Positions 1-11,110 of a stretch of DNA of 64,000 bases are shown piece by piece. Each line of letters begins with the position of its first letter. Position 1 is the first letter of the stretch. This DNA is from Blasia pusilla (Eukaryota > Marchantiophyta > Marchantiopsida > Blasiales). The DNA lies in assembly GCA_050084515.1 (NCBI GenBank), contig CM114274.1:26536001-26600000 (forward strand). Reading direction: 5' to 3'. The notes beneath the pieces were generated by a model. That model saw nothing but the letters and a program-made list of their open reading frames with translations, had not been told where the DNA came from and made no database searches. Both the position numbers and the translations under genes were made by a program.

Positions 1-3000
1 ATACTGTTTGCTTATTATCGAGGTTCAGAGGGTTCTGAGCAGACGGCTAGCTAGGACATGATTGAATACAGTCAGCAGACTATGAGCCTTACAACATTGG
101 AATCAATTAACAGAATACACTGTCAGGGAACAATTCCTAATCAACCAGTGCCCATGCACTGCACTGAGAACCATGTGCTTCTGTCCTGTGTAGGCACTTT
201 TTCAACAGTTTTTCTACAACGGCTCTCGCTACCGTCAGCAGGAATAAGGTTGTGCAGAAATCACAGCTAAGACCGCACAAAGTAATGCTGGCGAAATTGC
301 TTGGCCATGGATACTCAACAGCCTGCCATTAGGGCAACTTGACGTTGGGCTGGTCTCAGATTTGGACGCATCCATGTGGAGAACCAAACTCTTGCTCCTT
401 CATTTGAAGATTGTACATGTAACCATTGACTTTACCGCAGGCGAAAGAGTCCATGGGTTTTCAATAAATAAAGCCCTGGGAGAAGTCCGGTATGGGGGTT
501 CTCCAGCAGACTGCCACCTCTCTGCTCTCAGCCTGAGGCCACCGCACGCGCACCCGTATTCGAAATTTCGAGTGCCAGAGGGATCTACAGATTCTGGTCG
601 TTTTCTCCGTACCGAAGAACGAGCGAGGCTACTGTAAATGCATGTAAAAGGTACCCATTGTTATCATTTAAGCGGCTCCATCCTTTCAGGATACATCTCG
701 CAGGGTGCATTATCCATGACTGGAGTTACGCCATACGCGATCTTCTCCATAAATGTCATGATCGCCACTTAAAGGGGTGCTTGATAATGCAGCTCAGTTG
801 ACCAAAGCACTCATACCGAGCGATGGACATACCACATACCGTCACATACGTACCTGCGCCGGCGCCCTCTACTCCCGCACAAGATCGAAAGATAATATCA
901 TCGGAGTGGATGTGCATTGCCCTTTACAACTCCTACCGCGCAGGATTGCACTGGATTTGCCACGCACAAATGCCGTAGATCTCTTTTAAGTACCAAAAAG
1001 GGGGGTAGATAGGGTAAGCGATGATTACGTGATTGCTTTTATACTTTGCTATCAAAGAACCACATGAATGAACAGTCGACGATCATGATAGGCCCGTGAA
1101 AAGAGTCGGTGCCAATTCTGAAACACTCCAATTTGGCTTACACCCAAAAGAGGATAGGACCCTCGAGCAAAACGTCTTACAATTTTGGGGAAAAGCCGAG
1201 TCGGTGGAAGAAAGTTTCTCTATTCAGGGCTCGAGCGAGAAACTGGGAGAAAACAGGTGGAAATAGGTCTGCGCATGTCTATTTGCTTCATATACTTAGC
1301 GTTAGCCGCGAGCTTTCCTCGCTCGCATTTCTCCTTCTTTTGGTGTCAAGGGGAATGTCACCACCGCTCTCTTGGAAAATGTTCCATGAGGGGAAGAAAT
1401 CTTCTCCGGACTGTCCGGAGCGTGCTCTAAAGGTTTTAGGTCGCACGTTCATGCGAGTTTGCCTTCCAGGCTCCCTTGAAGAATAATCCCGTATTCCCGA
1501 GGGAGGCTCCACATATTGTTCGTTCGCTAAAAGCGGTGAGATTTTACGAGTGGAACAGCTCATTACGCCAACCACGTCCGCTCGAGTCGCTTGACCAAAA
1601 ATCGCCGAATTCGTTCTCTGAATAACTCGAGGCAATAGAATTTCCACACAGTTCCCGACCGGCCCTCGTTACCAAGCAAGCCACGGGCAGCCAGGTGACC
1701 GCTGTCTCCCCTCCTTCCTGAATCCTGACCGTCATGATGCGCAGCCAGCAAAGGCTACGAGCCCTCCCGACACGGCCTCCCTACTTCGGGAATCGGGCTC
1801 CGCTGGGGCCGAAGCTGCTCCTGCTGCCGAGAACCAAGAAAGCCCGAAATTAAGGAAAACGCGTGGCGGGCAGGTCTCAGGACTCGGGAGCAAAGCTCAG
1901 CAAACGAGCGAACTAGTGCGGATCGGTGTGCTGCAGTTATCAGCTTCTAGACTACACTAATGCCGGGGGGCCCGCGTGTGCATAGGCCTTAGGTAGAAAG
2001 CAGAGAAATTGCAGAAGATCAATGGTGAGCGTGAAAACAGCAAATGAAAATGGCGTCTCCAAACCACGTGATTGAATCAGCATAGCACACACAGCTTCGT
2101 GGTAGATTACGTCGGATTTGCAGGAAAGAGAGCCACTTTCAAGATCAGAACCTGTCTCTATGACAGCTGCGTAGGCTGGATTTAGCCGTATTAACTTCCA
2201 GTAAGGGAGGAGATTATGCCCTGTAGCTTGCGCTTGCTGGGTGCTATTGGCGGCCACGACAAAACAATCTCACGGGCACAACGTCCGGCTCGAGCGCACA
2301 TAGTGGGAAAGGAATCGCGCAGTGACGGAGGGCACCAAATACTATTCAAAACGTGGAAGCCACCGTATCGAGGTCCAGGTTTGAGGCACCTGCACTATTA
2401 CTGTATTTGTGTCTCGGGTCCATGGTCGAAGCGACCTAATTCCATTCTTATCATGGCCGTCTTGATTTGGCGACTACACAATTCACTTCGCAATCAAGTG
2501 TCAACTCTGCGTACATCTTCTGAGGGTTCCAGGCGGTTGCTCGCTGGGACGCGTGAAACAAAGCATTCCCTCACCCACCCACTTTCTCCTCACTCCGACT
2601 GCATCTCCATGTCCCTCTGTTGCTAACCCAATCGATCCGCCAGAAACGAATCCTCTATACTCAACATCACGTTCCGCTAGTGACTCCGTCAGTCTATTTC
2701 CAGCGCCTCAGCCCATTCGCGCACCGGTCCTCTAGCGCTGGATCCTACCGCCGCTGGACGCTCACTTCGACGCCCGATTGGTTTTTTCTCGTTCTCGTTT
2801 CTTACCTTCACAGGACCTGCAAAAGCCGATATGTAATTGTTGGCGCTGTGCTCTTCTGCAGCGGGCGAAGGGCGTCGGGATCCTGGGAGGGGAGGAGTGA
2901 ATTTACTTATTGCCCTGGGCGCAGAAATTGGCACCTCCATCCCTCTGCACGAGGTCAGGTAATGATGATGTAGAGATCATTCCTTCAGCAGTTTTGACCC

Positions 3001-3220
3001 GGTCCTTCCTCGGAATTGAAAAGTTTCCGAAAGCTAGGAGGGCCATTGGACACAGGTGTAAAGTTCGTGTTGGGTTGGGGATTCGCATTTCAAAGCGGGG
3101 TTTGTTTGGTTCGTACTTATTATTATTACATCCTTGTACCACGCGAACGGATCCTTAGATCCGAAATTCAAGGGACTTGTGGAAGAAGTGGGAGACTAGT
3201 TCTTATGTGAGGGGAACATG
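1..3220. other. GC-richer DNA without recognisable gene
   Basis: This stretch is clearly richer in GC and CpG than the transposon-dominated DNA that follows. Open frames occur on both strands (up to about 135 codons, for example 1109-1486 and 2216-2626), but none shows a motif, domain or composition I recognise, and they overlap one another in different frames as chance frames do. It could hold promoter, UTR, intron or short exon sequence of an unrecognised host gene. No repeat copy of it is seen elsewhere in the window. Confidence 0.5.
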
Positions 3221-3898
3221 AAAGTGAGAGAAACTAATTCCTTCCCAAACTCCTAGAAAATGATTTCTTTTTCTTGAAGAAGTTCCCCGTTCTCGAAATC
3301 CGAAGTTCTCGAAGTGGGTGTAGTTTCTTGGCGAACATGGAGAACTTAATTTGAATATTCACTTGTTACCGTGAAAATATTTTCAGATTTAGTAATATTC
3401 TCATTGGAAGAAGTTGGACAATGATTCAATCTAATTCTGCATAATATACGTGGTTCGTTTCATTCACGGTCATAATATTCTCACTTTCTGTAATTACATT
3501 TGACATCCAAAACTCCCTTAAGTTTAAGACTAGTTAGGACCCTATGGAAACTCTCCTTACCAATTCCCCCAATCCGCTTGAGGTCACAAATCTGTTTTAA
3601 ACAAAACCAATGCCACAAGTCGAACGGAAGACCAATTGAAAAAATTGCATCCTCCAATTAATATATAGATTACCAGCTCCATTCCACTTTCACACAAATA
3701 CATATGTCACCTAAATTATTGGGACTCTAGGTGCACTCTTTCAATCTTTTCTATTTCCATTTAATCTATTCATGTGTTCTACACACTTGGTTGGAGAATG
3801 ACTTGCTGATTCGCAATCACATGAATGTTTGACATGTGAAAACTAAGTAGCAAGAAAATATTTTTCATATTACGAGAATTTTTTTAAAATTTTTGTGT
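3221..3898. other. AT-rich spacer
   Basis: AT-rich non-coding DNA without long open frames. I see no repeat or motif in it. It ends at the 8-bp target duplication of the outer hAT-like element. Confidence 0.5.
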
Positions 3899-4002
3899 GG
3901 CATGGTCAAGGTTGCACGGAAACGGATAAGTCCAAACATGTCCATGGACATGCCCGGCCCGCACCTAAGCTTGTCGGGAGCCCGCTCGGTAGACTCGGGT
4001 TG

Positions 4003-4038
4003 TGGGCCTAGTTGCGGGCATGCCCGCAACTAGGCCCA
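4003..4038. repeat. Perfect 36-bp palindrome
   Basis: The 18-base arm beginning TGGGCCTAG is followed directly by its exact reverse complement, with the centre between 4020 and 4021 and no spacer. It lies in the GC-rich subterminal part of the outer hAT-like element. Such a sequence could extrude a cruciform or bind a dimeric protein. No function is shown. Confidence 0.9.
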
Positions 4039-4089
4039 TAGGGCGGGCGTTGGGCGGGCTTTGGGTGGGCTCTGCACGGCCCCTACGGG

Positions 4090-4408
4090 CAAGGTTGCAT
4101 GTGGACAAAGTTTGTGTCCATGCACATGTCCATGTCCGTGGACTTATGTCCGTCCCATGGAATGACTTGTCCGTATGGGCCCCACCTTTCCCTTCTTTCT
4201 CAATCCCCTTACTTGCCTTCGTGTTCCGTACTCTCCCATTTCTTCCTCCCTCCATCTCCACTCCCTCCTCCTCACTGCTCCTCTCATCCTTGCCTTGCCT
4301 TCCATCATGGACTACAAGTGTAGGTCCCACCTCTTGAAACCCATTTTCGTGGACATGTCTAGACTTGTCCGTCCTAAGGAAGGACTTATCCGTTTCTGTG
4401 CAACCATG
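4090..4408 (+). mobile_element. Inner hAT-like MITE (319 bp)
   Basis: Terminal inverted repeats are CAAGGTTGCA at the left and TGCAACCATG at the right (9 of 10 complementary). It is flanked by near-identical 8-bp repeats, CCTACGGG (4082-4089) and CCTACGAG (4409-4416), within the outer element. A second well-bounded copy lies at 51599-51906 on the minus strand, with partial copies at 52387-52560 and about 35605-35715. It has a pyrimidine-rich centre and no coding capacity. Open frames across it are present in several copies but share no conserved protein, so they are not called genes. Confidence 0.75.
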
Positions 4409-4584
4409 CCTACGAGTCTCCAACCCACCATGCGGACCTTGCGCAGGCCCTAGCGGGCCATGCAACGGGTGCGGGTTGCATCAGCCTGGGTCGATCCGGC
4501 GGGCTCGGGGGCGGGCCACGAGTATCGAGGCCCGCACAAACATGTCTATCCATAGGACCGACATAAGTCAACCTTGGGCATGGT

Positions 4585-6000
4585 TATTCCCCTTACTCCC
4601 ATACATGGCACGGATTGTATAATTTTGGATTATCCATCCTAAGTGTACAATTGAATTCAAATGATCCTATTGGCTTAGATAGCAAGCGATTCTATTGGCT
4701 AAAAAGGACAAGTGTCAAAAGGAGAGGTGATCTCCAAATGAAGAGGCACTCTCGAATAATAATGTAGATTACCATATCCATCCTTAGTTTAAAATTGGAT
4801 TTGAGCAATCCTATTGGATAAGATAGCAAGTGATTCTTATGGCACTCTCTAATAATAATACATAGTGCAAGTGCCGGAATAATACTGAACCCTGGTGCGA
4901 CTTTGATCAAACACTCACGAAAATAGTATATGTATAGTACAATGAGTGCTAGCCCCTGCACTCCCACTGGGGGTTAAAAAAATTTCCCCCGCCCCCATCG
5001 AGGCGGGCAAGTTTTCCATTTAGGAGTATGGAGGGTACTAAGGTAGTCGATAGAATACAATACTCATAGAAAATAACTTGCATCTTGTCTTGTATTCTAT
5101 CCCCTACAGTAAGGTGAATCATGAGAATTGTGCTTACGAATGTGGAGCATGCACCAAGTCCAAAGAGTGTCATTACTTCTCCATTGGAACCGGCTTCATA
5201 AATATACGTGTTGAATTCTCCTTAGTGCCTCTTTCCATATGGGTTTTACCTTTGTGAAATCAAAAACTAGAAAATTCAATCATTAATATACTTTTGAACC
5301 TTGGTGAATATCACTTTGGCTATCAAAATATAGAATAAATCCATCCTATAACAAGCCAAACTCAATTGTTAGTCTACATAACCAAGTAACATTATTAGTT
5401 GCCTCTTTTGCAACCATTTACTTAGCCTTTATGGTACATTGTGCTACATGAATCTATGATGTGGACTTCCAATTAATTTCTCCACTTAGCATTGTACATA
5501 CAAGACTTGTGGTGGATTTCTTTTTGTCCAAATCTCCTACAAAATTAATATCCACAGAGATGTGTTGATTGAGCATAATCCCTACCCTTCTATTATCAGA
5601 GATTTGTCATGGAGTTGATGCGGTCGGGGACGGCAACGGGAGGGGCATAGATTTTTCGAGCGAGTCGGTTTTTCCCCAACAGTCGATGGGGTTGTTTTAG
5701 GTGATAATGACCAAATCTGAGGTGAGTTTAGGACAAGTAAGGTATATTTGGAAAGCTCTTGTAAAGACAATTTCTTAATATGCACCAAAGATCTAGACAA
5801 ACGCAAAAGCAGAGCCTAAGAACTTTTTTGAAAATTGTGAGAAGGACACTTAGGTAGAGGGCCAAAAGGAGTAATCCAAGAGGACTTTCCTAAAGGTAGG
5901 GGTAGGTCAGAGAACCCTGAAGTATATTTAAGGAGGAAGGTCTCCAAGGATGCTTGGGACCTGAACTCTACTTTGAGGAGCCAAAGGGGAAATTAAAGGC
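4585..6000. other. AT-rich spacer with small diverged repeats
   Basis: No gene is recognised. Two diverged direct repeats of about 100 bp, at about 4625-4760 and 4766-4870, share the phrases for 'atccta ttgg', 'agatagcaag' and 'cactctc..aataataat'. A 12-bp inverted repeat (GATAGAATACAA, 5049-5060, with its complement at 5090-5101) encloses about 29 bases. The rest shows nothing distinctive. Confidence 0.45.
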
Positions 6001-6004
6001 ATGG

Positions 6005-6430
6005 AATGGATTGGGAGGTTGGCGTTGGAGTGTGGACACTAGCTAAGCCAAGTCCAAGAGAGTGAATTTCACAAGTGATCCTTGGATTCCAACCGGTGAC
6101 TCAATTCTTGAGTCTCGATTAGGGACTCATACAAGGTTCATTGGACAATTGAAACTGTTATGTATGCGTGCAAGCGTCATTTTAGATGTTTGGACTATCC
6201 ATAAAGTTTGTCTCGAGTCTAGGAATACTTGCCCATGTTGTGAAGTCAGGAGTTAGGATCAATTGAGCTTCATGTATATCCCAAGTTGAAAAATTAGGGA
6301 GTTGGAAAGTTGGTTGACTCAAACCAATACTTATGAGAGTGTATTTGGCTATAGATCAATATATTGAGCATGACCTATTGAACATACACTTTTGCAACAT
6401 CTGAGATTGACGTTTAGAAGGAGTAGAACA
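6005..6430 (+). repeat. Dispersed repeat R2, copy 1
   Basis: Diverged but colinear with 52775-53205. Shared blocks include 'ccaagtccaag', the run around 'gactcattcgagaatc' or 'gactcaattcttgagtc', 'tgcaggcgctattttgag' or its variant, 'cccatgttg', and 'gtagatcaa'. A TATA-like 'tatatttaagg' occurs just upstream, at about 5923, and 'tatttaaag' precedes the other copy. This hints at an LTR or 5' leader of another retroelement family. No coding function is seen. Confidence 0.5.
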
Positions 6431-6818
6431 CACACACAACAACAAGGATGAATAAAATCTACTTGTGTGAGTTGCAAGAATAAAAAAGAATGTTTATGGA
6501 AGAAGAATGGATATCAATCTTCATGAGAAGAAAGCAAATGAGCACAAGTTTGAGGTGGAAGAGATCAAACATCCCATGGAGACATGAGTGCACACAAAGT
6601 ACAAGACGGTGGCTCAAAAAATTAAAACCAATGGCTACTCAACTACTAGAGGGCTCTAAGAAAGAAGTAGAACGTGCATCAATCGAGTCGAATCTACGAG
6701 ATGAAACAAGTTCACAAAAGAGACTCTAGATCGATTACAAATTGAAGTTGAAGTTGAAACAAAAATCTTTCACAAAATAATAAAAAGACATGGTAAGGCC
6801 TTCTCTTTCACTACACAA
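6431..6818. other. Spacer before Ty3/Gypsy element 1
   Basis: A purine-rich stretch with one short open frame (6490-6729) that resembles nothing I know. It lies upstream of the point where homology to element 2 begins, so it is probably unrelated flanking DNA or a different repeat. Confidence 0.4.
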
Positions 6819-6986
6819 GTTCGAGACGGGGTTGCACCATAGCAACCACCGATACCCGCACGGGAGAGTCCTACCGTAGTCATGATGGAGACTTGGGAGC
6901 CAGATATGGGCCCTAAGTTGACAGGAGGAGAGCGGTGCCGAATACATCAGTTCCTCAAGAGTTAAAGGAGCTGCTTTGCGTTTAGC

Positions 6987-8260
6987 ATGGAGGATTTGCG
7001 TACGCTAAAGGGACCAGGGTTCCGCATTGAGTTGTCGAGTGATACGCCGATCTTCCGACGACCCTACAGGTACAGTGATATGGAGAGGGCTCTGATTCAG
7101 AGTAGGAGCCAGGACTTGGTCGGAGCAGGACTAGTGGAGATGTCGCATGGGGAGTATGCATCTGCCACTGTCATGCCCGCCAAGAAGGATGTGCATGGCA
7201 AATAGACGGATAGGCGGATGTGTGGGGATTATCGACCTATCAAGCGGCAGACGAAGTCCGATAGGTATGCCATGCCCACCCCTGAGGAGATCTTTGATGC
7301 GATTGGTCACGCAAAGGTCTTCAGTTCATTGGATTTGCGAGGCGGATACCATGAGCGGCGTTTCAGATTGGAGGACAGGTAGAAGACGGCATTTTGGGGC
7401 ATCGATCCTCACGGGAAGGATTGTTTATACCAGTGGCGGTTCTTACCATTTGGGTTAAAGAACGCCCCGGCTGAGTTTTAGAGGGTCATGGATAGGATCT
7501 TGGCTGGTGTGGATTTTGCTAGGTGTTATATTGATTGCATCATAGTCCTTAGCGCCACGGTTGAGGAGCATGAGCGACATCTAGAGGAGGTGTTTCGACG
7601 ATTGCAATAACATGGGCTAAAGCTACATCCAGGCAAGTGCAAGTTCTTCTACGACCAGATTGAGTACTTGGGTCATACGATATACAGAGGGGGCCTTGGT
7701 GTTCAGTTGACGAAGGTAGAGGATATCTCACGCATTCCACGCCCTACAGATATGAGCCGTGTTCGCGCATTCATGGGATTGGCGAACTTCTATCGACGAT
7801 ACGTCAAGGGATTCAGTTTGATTGCAAAGCCGTTGACCTTGCTGACCAAGGTGGATCATGAGTGAAACTCGGGGGATGAGCAGGAGCGAGCATTTCAATT
7901 GCTCAAGGATAGGTTGACGTCCGTGCCCATCTTGAGGAGACCGATCAGGGGGCGTCCTTTCCACTTGCACACAAATTGGAGCATGTTGGGGCTTGGAGTG
8001 GTGCTCACCAAGCATGATGATGAGGGTAGAGAGTTCGTGGTGGCTTACGCTAGCCGCTCGAACAACGCTGCAGAGGCAAAGTACAGCTCGTATGAGGGTG
8101 AGTGCTTGGCTGCGGTGTGGGCTGTCGCGCATTTCAGGTGTTACTTATTCGGCAACCCCTTTACCATCATCACTGATCATCAACCACTGAAGTTCATTGA
8201 TGGAGTCTTAGAAGCTTACAAGGAAGCTTGCGAGATGGGCTCTCTTGTCGCAGGAGTATG
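6987..8260 (+). pseudogene. Ty3/Gypsy reverse transcriptase and RNase H, element 1
   Basis: One reading frame interrupted by stops at about 7203 (TAG), 7379 (TAG), 7479 (TAG), 7608 (TAA) and 7863 (TGA). Conserved pieces include MPAKKDVHGK, FSSLDLRGGYH, WRFLPFGLKNAPAEF, the catalytic box as YIDC instead of YIDD (second aspartate lost), IEYLGHTI, and FMGLANFYRRYVKGF. RNase H follows, with FVVAYASRSNN, YEGECLAAVWA and ITDHQPLK. In a live element this enzyme copies the RNA into DNA in cytoplasmic particles and degrades the template. Stops plus the lost active-site residue show it is dead. Confidence 0.88.
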
Positions 8261-8639
8261 ATTTTCAGGTGGTATATAGACCTGGGACACTCAACCAGGA
8301 TGCAGATGGGTTGAGTCGTAACCCATGCCTGAGTCAACGAGATGCGATTGGAGCTTGATGGCATGGAGAGAGTGATGAGGAGTCGGTGGCAGGATGGCAC
8401 GCGTCAGCCTATTTAGGCATGTTGGCTATGGAGAGCCAAAGTGTGGAGACTTTAATGGCGAGGTCTAGTGGAGAGTCCTTGGATCCCGAGGCCAGTGAGG
8501 ACATGACAAGTGGCCGAGATATTCATGATGATGGAGTAGTCTTGGAGTACCTTCGTACTGGCAGCGTTGCGAGCACCGTGGATGCTAGAGAGCGGGATCG
8601 GATCCTACTGCCGGCCAGACGGTTCCGTTGGTAGGGGAC

Positions 8640-9485
8640 GCATGTTTTGAGGGTTTGGGAGGATGGCAGAGTACGCGTAGTTCGGCATCCTTCGCAAAGA
8701 GCACGATTAGTGTAGCATGCCCACGAGGAGTTGGGCACTTTGGGGTGAAGCGGACGTACAACTTGCTCTAGATTCAGTATTGGTGGTGAGGTAAACAGAT
8801 TGACGTTCAACAGTCTGTTGCCATGTGCATGGTGTGTGATCGGGTCCGAGCATCGTTCAATGCTCTGACTCCACAGTTGCATCCATTACCAATCATGGGC
8901 TTAGGGTATAGATGGATTTTGGATTTTGTAGGACCTTTGCCTTTGACGGAGCGTCACAGTCGTAATGTGTTGGTGATGATCGAGCATTTCTCGAAGTGGA
9001 TCGAGTTGGTTGCATTGCCTGACAAAGCGAGTGAGGGAGTACCTTATGCCTTCCTTGACAGAGTGCTGGGTCATTATGGTGCACCGGCTGAGGTGTTAAC
9101 AGACAAAGGTACCAAGTTTCGCGGTGAGTTCCAAGCCTTGTGTGATCAGGCGCTGATCGACCACCACACGACTTCGGGAGATCATCCCGAGGCGGATGGA
9201 TTAGCGGAGAAAGTTGTGCATATGGTGAAGAGGGATTTATGCAAGTATGGCTTGCAGAGAGGTCACCTAGGAGATTGGGACCTCCAGTTGCCATGGTTGG
9301 CGATGGGATACAGATTCAGCAGGCAGGCATCCTTAGCGTCTTTTTCACCGTACTTGCTACTTTATGGCCGAGAGCTTGATTTACCTACGGCCATTCATCG
9401 AGATGCTGGTGAGGTGCTTGACCTTGATGACCCAGATGTATGGGTGCGAGCATGTTCTCAGAGGGTGAGTTATTTCGGAGAGTGA
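8640..9485 (+). pseudogene. Ty3/Gypsy DDE integrase, element 1
   Basis: The zinc-binding N-terminal part is decayed (HAHEELG followed by frame loss, then CMVCDRV around 8823). From 8823 an open frame of 220 codons carries the core: WILDF (first Asp), VLTDKGTKF (second Asp) and DGLAEKVV (Glu), so the DDE triad is visible. A one-base loss near 9468, compared with element 2, shifts the frame at QRVSYFGE. Integrase normally inserts the DNA copy into the chromosome. Core similarity to Ty3/Gypsy integrases is strong. Exact chromovirus or other clade membership cannot be set by eye. Confidence 0.85.
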
Positions 9486-9957
9486 TGCCCATGGCGTTCC
9501 ACAACTTGGCGATTGTGCAACATCGAGATACGTTGAGGTATGCGACTATTTGGGGTGGTGGTTATCGACCAACAATCCTGAGGTTTCATCAGGGAGATTA
9601 TGTCTACTTGCAGCAGATGGCACCGACGACGTTGGATGTGACTGCAGGGCGCACTATCCTGAGAGTGCGTGTCGTTTTGCCATCTGGTGTTCTCTTGCTG
9701 GAGGGACGCGATGGTATGGTATGGAAGCACCATGTGCGTAATTTTGCGCCATGTCACCTTCCTAACATTGATGGTAAAGTAGATCCGAGCTTAGCAATAG
9801 TTCCTGTAGGCTTGCATTGTATGTTGTATGGTTCTACCCGTGGTGCGGCCATGATGCTAGTATGTGATGGATGTTCGAGAGGTTGGCATATGGCATGTCT
9901 GACGCCACCTCTCACTAGAGTTCCTCGGGGATAATGGATGTGTCCCAGATGTACATA
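9440..9957 (+). pseudogene. Integrase C-terminal module and PHD finger, element 1
   Basis: The first part (FRRVMPMAFHNLAIVQHRD, then GDYVYLQQMAP) is the GPY/F-like C-terminal module of Gypsy integrases. It is followed by a compact zinc-finger-like segment: HCMLYGS, MLVCDGCSRGWHMACL, TPPLTRVP, then WMCPRC after a TAA stop at about 9932. The C4HC3 spacing is that of a PHD finger, a histone H3 tail reader. Here the second Cys is Tyr, but CDGC is intact, complementary to element 2 where CDGC became CDGY. The PHD stands where chromoviruses carry a chromodomain, so a targeting role is plausible. Confidence 0.78.
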
Positions 9958-10128
9958 GAGGAGATACTAGGTAGGTTTCGATTCCAACTTTTTCTGTGAT
10001 ATGGATGACAGGAAGGCAACTAACGATGGGGCCACATGAGCACTTGGCCTTTATGCTCTTAGCGTCCTAGAGATGTATGTCATGGTAGGTAGGGATAGAT
10101 GGCTATATGGAGTTAGAGGGACCTAACT

Positions 10129-10253
10129 CCAAATATTTTGGTACTTCTCGCCTTTATGTATAGATGCCATGAGTTAGCATGGGATCGTGTGTGTTTGTGT
10201 TTGTGTTCGATGACAACGATGTATGTTGTGTAGCAATGTGTAAGCGCACGACA
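10129..10253 (+). repeat. Terminal block A of element 1
   Basis: Begins 'ccaaatattttggtac' right after the end of the pol homology and ends 'taagcgcacgaca'. It is colinear with 19824-19952 and 20469-20578 of element 2 and with the end of the solo repeat. In element 2 the same block is followed by AC and block B. Here it is followed directly by a tandem array. Confidence 0.8.
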
Positions 10254-10816
10254 AATTCTTTTGTGCGCAACTACGAACAATGGTATCCCCAATAGGACCT
10301 TCCAAATAGTTATAGCATAAGTGGTGGGTTGGAGCTCATTTGGAACTATAGTTTTGAATGCTTTTGAATTGGCTCTAAAGTTTTGATTATGATGGTAGGA
10401 GCTATTCTGGAGCATAATAACTCCTTACGTGGATCACTTCAAAGCTATTTCCAATAGAACCTTCCAAATAGTTGGAATATAGGGGGTGGTTTGGAGCTTG
10501 TTTGGAACTTGAGTTCCAAATGCTTTGGTATTCGCTCTTTAGATTTGTTTCTAGGGGTAGAAAGTATTCCGGTTCAAGTTGGAATGACTCATATCTTGGG
10601 AATTTGTAAGGCTACCGCAAATAGGGGTTTCAAAATAGTTGGAGCATAGGCGGTGGGTTGGAGCTTATTTTGAACTACCATTTTAAACAATTTTAAATTA
10701 TCTTTAAAGATTTGACTACAACAGGAGGAGTTTTTCCTCAGTCGGAATAGCTCCTTCTTTAGGCAACTACAGGGCTACCGCTAATATAACCATCCAAATA
10801 GTAAAAGGATACGTGA
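10254..10816 (+). repeat. Diverged tandem array, period about 170 bp
   Basis: About 3.3 units starting near 10268, 10436, 10606 and 10776. Each unit repeats phrases such as 'ccttccaaatagttggagcat', 'ggtgggttggagctt', 'tttgaactac', 'ttgactac..caggagga' and 'actacagggctaccgc'. Units differ by many substitutions, so the array is old. The last unit is cut by the hAT-like sequence at 10817. It abuts the 3' end of element 1 directly. Confidence 0.65.
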
Positions 10817-11110
10817 TAAGATTGCACATAAACAGACTTGTCCATAGACATGCCCAATGGGTTCCCCATCCTGGTTTCTTGGGTACCCCAATGGCCCACG
10901 CGTGGTCGGGGTGTAGGAACAAGTATGGGCCCGGATTTAGGGGGACGTGCAATAATCAAATGGGTGTGCGGGCTATGGTCCCTTTCTTGGCCCCCACCGA
11001 CCCGCCCTAAGCCCACACTAACTCACAATAGGCTTGCATAGGTCCCACGGCTAGGCCGCAAGATGGGCTCAGAGCCCACTCAGGTTGCTTCCACGGGCTA
11101 GCTACCAGCT
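10817..11110 (+). mobile_element. hAT-like fragment related to the element at 3907
   Basis: Starts 'taagattgcacataaaca', a decayed form of the CAAGGTTGCAC terminus, followed by 'gacttgtccatagacatgccc' and a GC-rich body like that of the outer element at 3907-4576. A matching right terminus and an 8-bp duplication are not evident. Open frames across it appear in several frames of such GC-rich repeats and are not genes. Confidence 0.5.

Larger units (their letters stand above)
3907..4576 (+). mobile_element. Outer non-autonomous hAT-like element (nested host)
   Basis: The element starts CAAGGTTGCACGG and ends ...GTCAACCTTG, so its termini are inverted repeats sharing CAAGGTTG. It is flanked on both sides by the perfect 8-bp direct repeat GGCATGGT (3899-3906 and 4577-4584), the duplication size typical of hAT transposases. 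It has no transposase coding capacity. Without the inner insertion it is about 343 bp, unusually GC-rich, and contains a perfect 36-bp palindrome. A related GC-rich copy lies at 10817-11110. The hAT assignment rests on TSD length and terminus only. Confidence 0.72.
6819..10253 (+). mobile_element. Ty3/Gypsy element 1, 5'-truncated
   Basis: Homology to element 2 starts at the linker upstream of RT (element 2 position about 16518) and runs colinearly through RT, RNase H, integrase and PHD finger to the 3' block A (10129-10253). Gag, protease, methyltransferase and 5' repeat are absent. After block A the sequence stops at the GACA terminus and continues into unrelated DNA, whereas element 2 continues with AC and block B. 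Loss of B by recombination between the two A blocks would explain this. It has the same orientation as element 2, 1.6 kb downstream. Confidence 0.85.

Noticed and set aside
1109-1486. Open frames of 100-136 codons in the first 3.2 kb
   Set aside because: They overlap on both strands, show no motif, and are of a length expected by chance in GC-richer DNA.
3965-4465. 166-codon minus-strand open frame across the nested hAT-like elements
   Set aside because: It spans two insertions and a palindrome, is not kept in other copies, and is a by-product of GC-rich composition.
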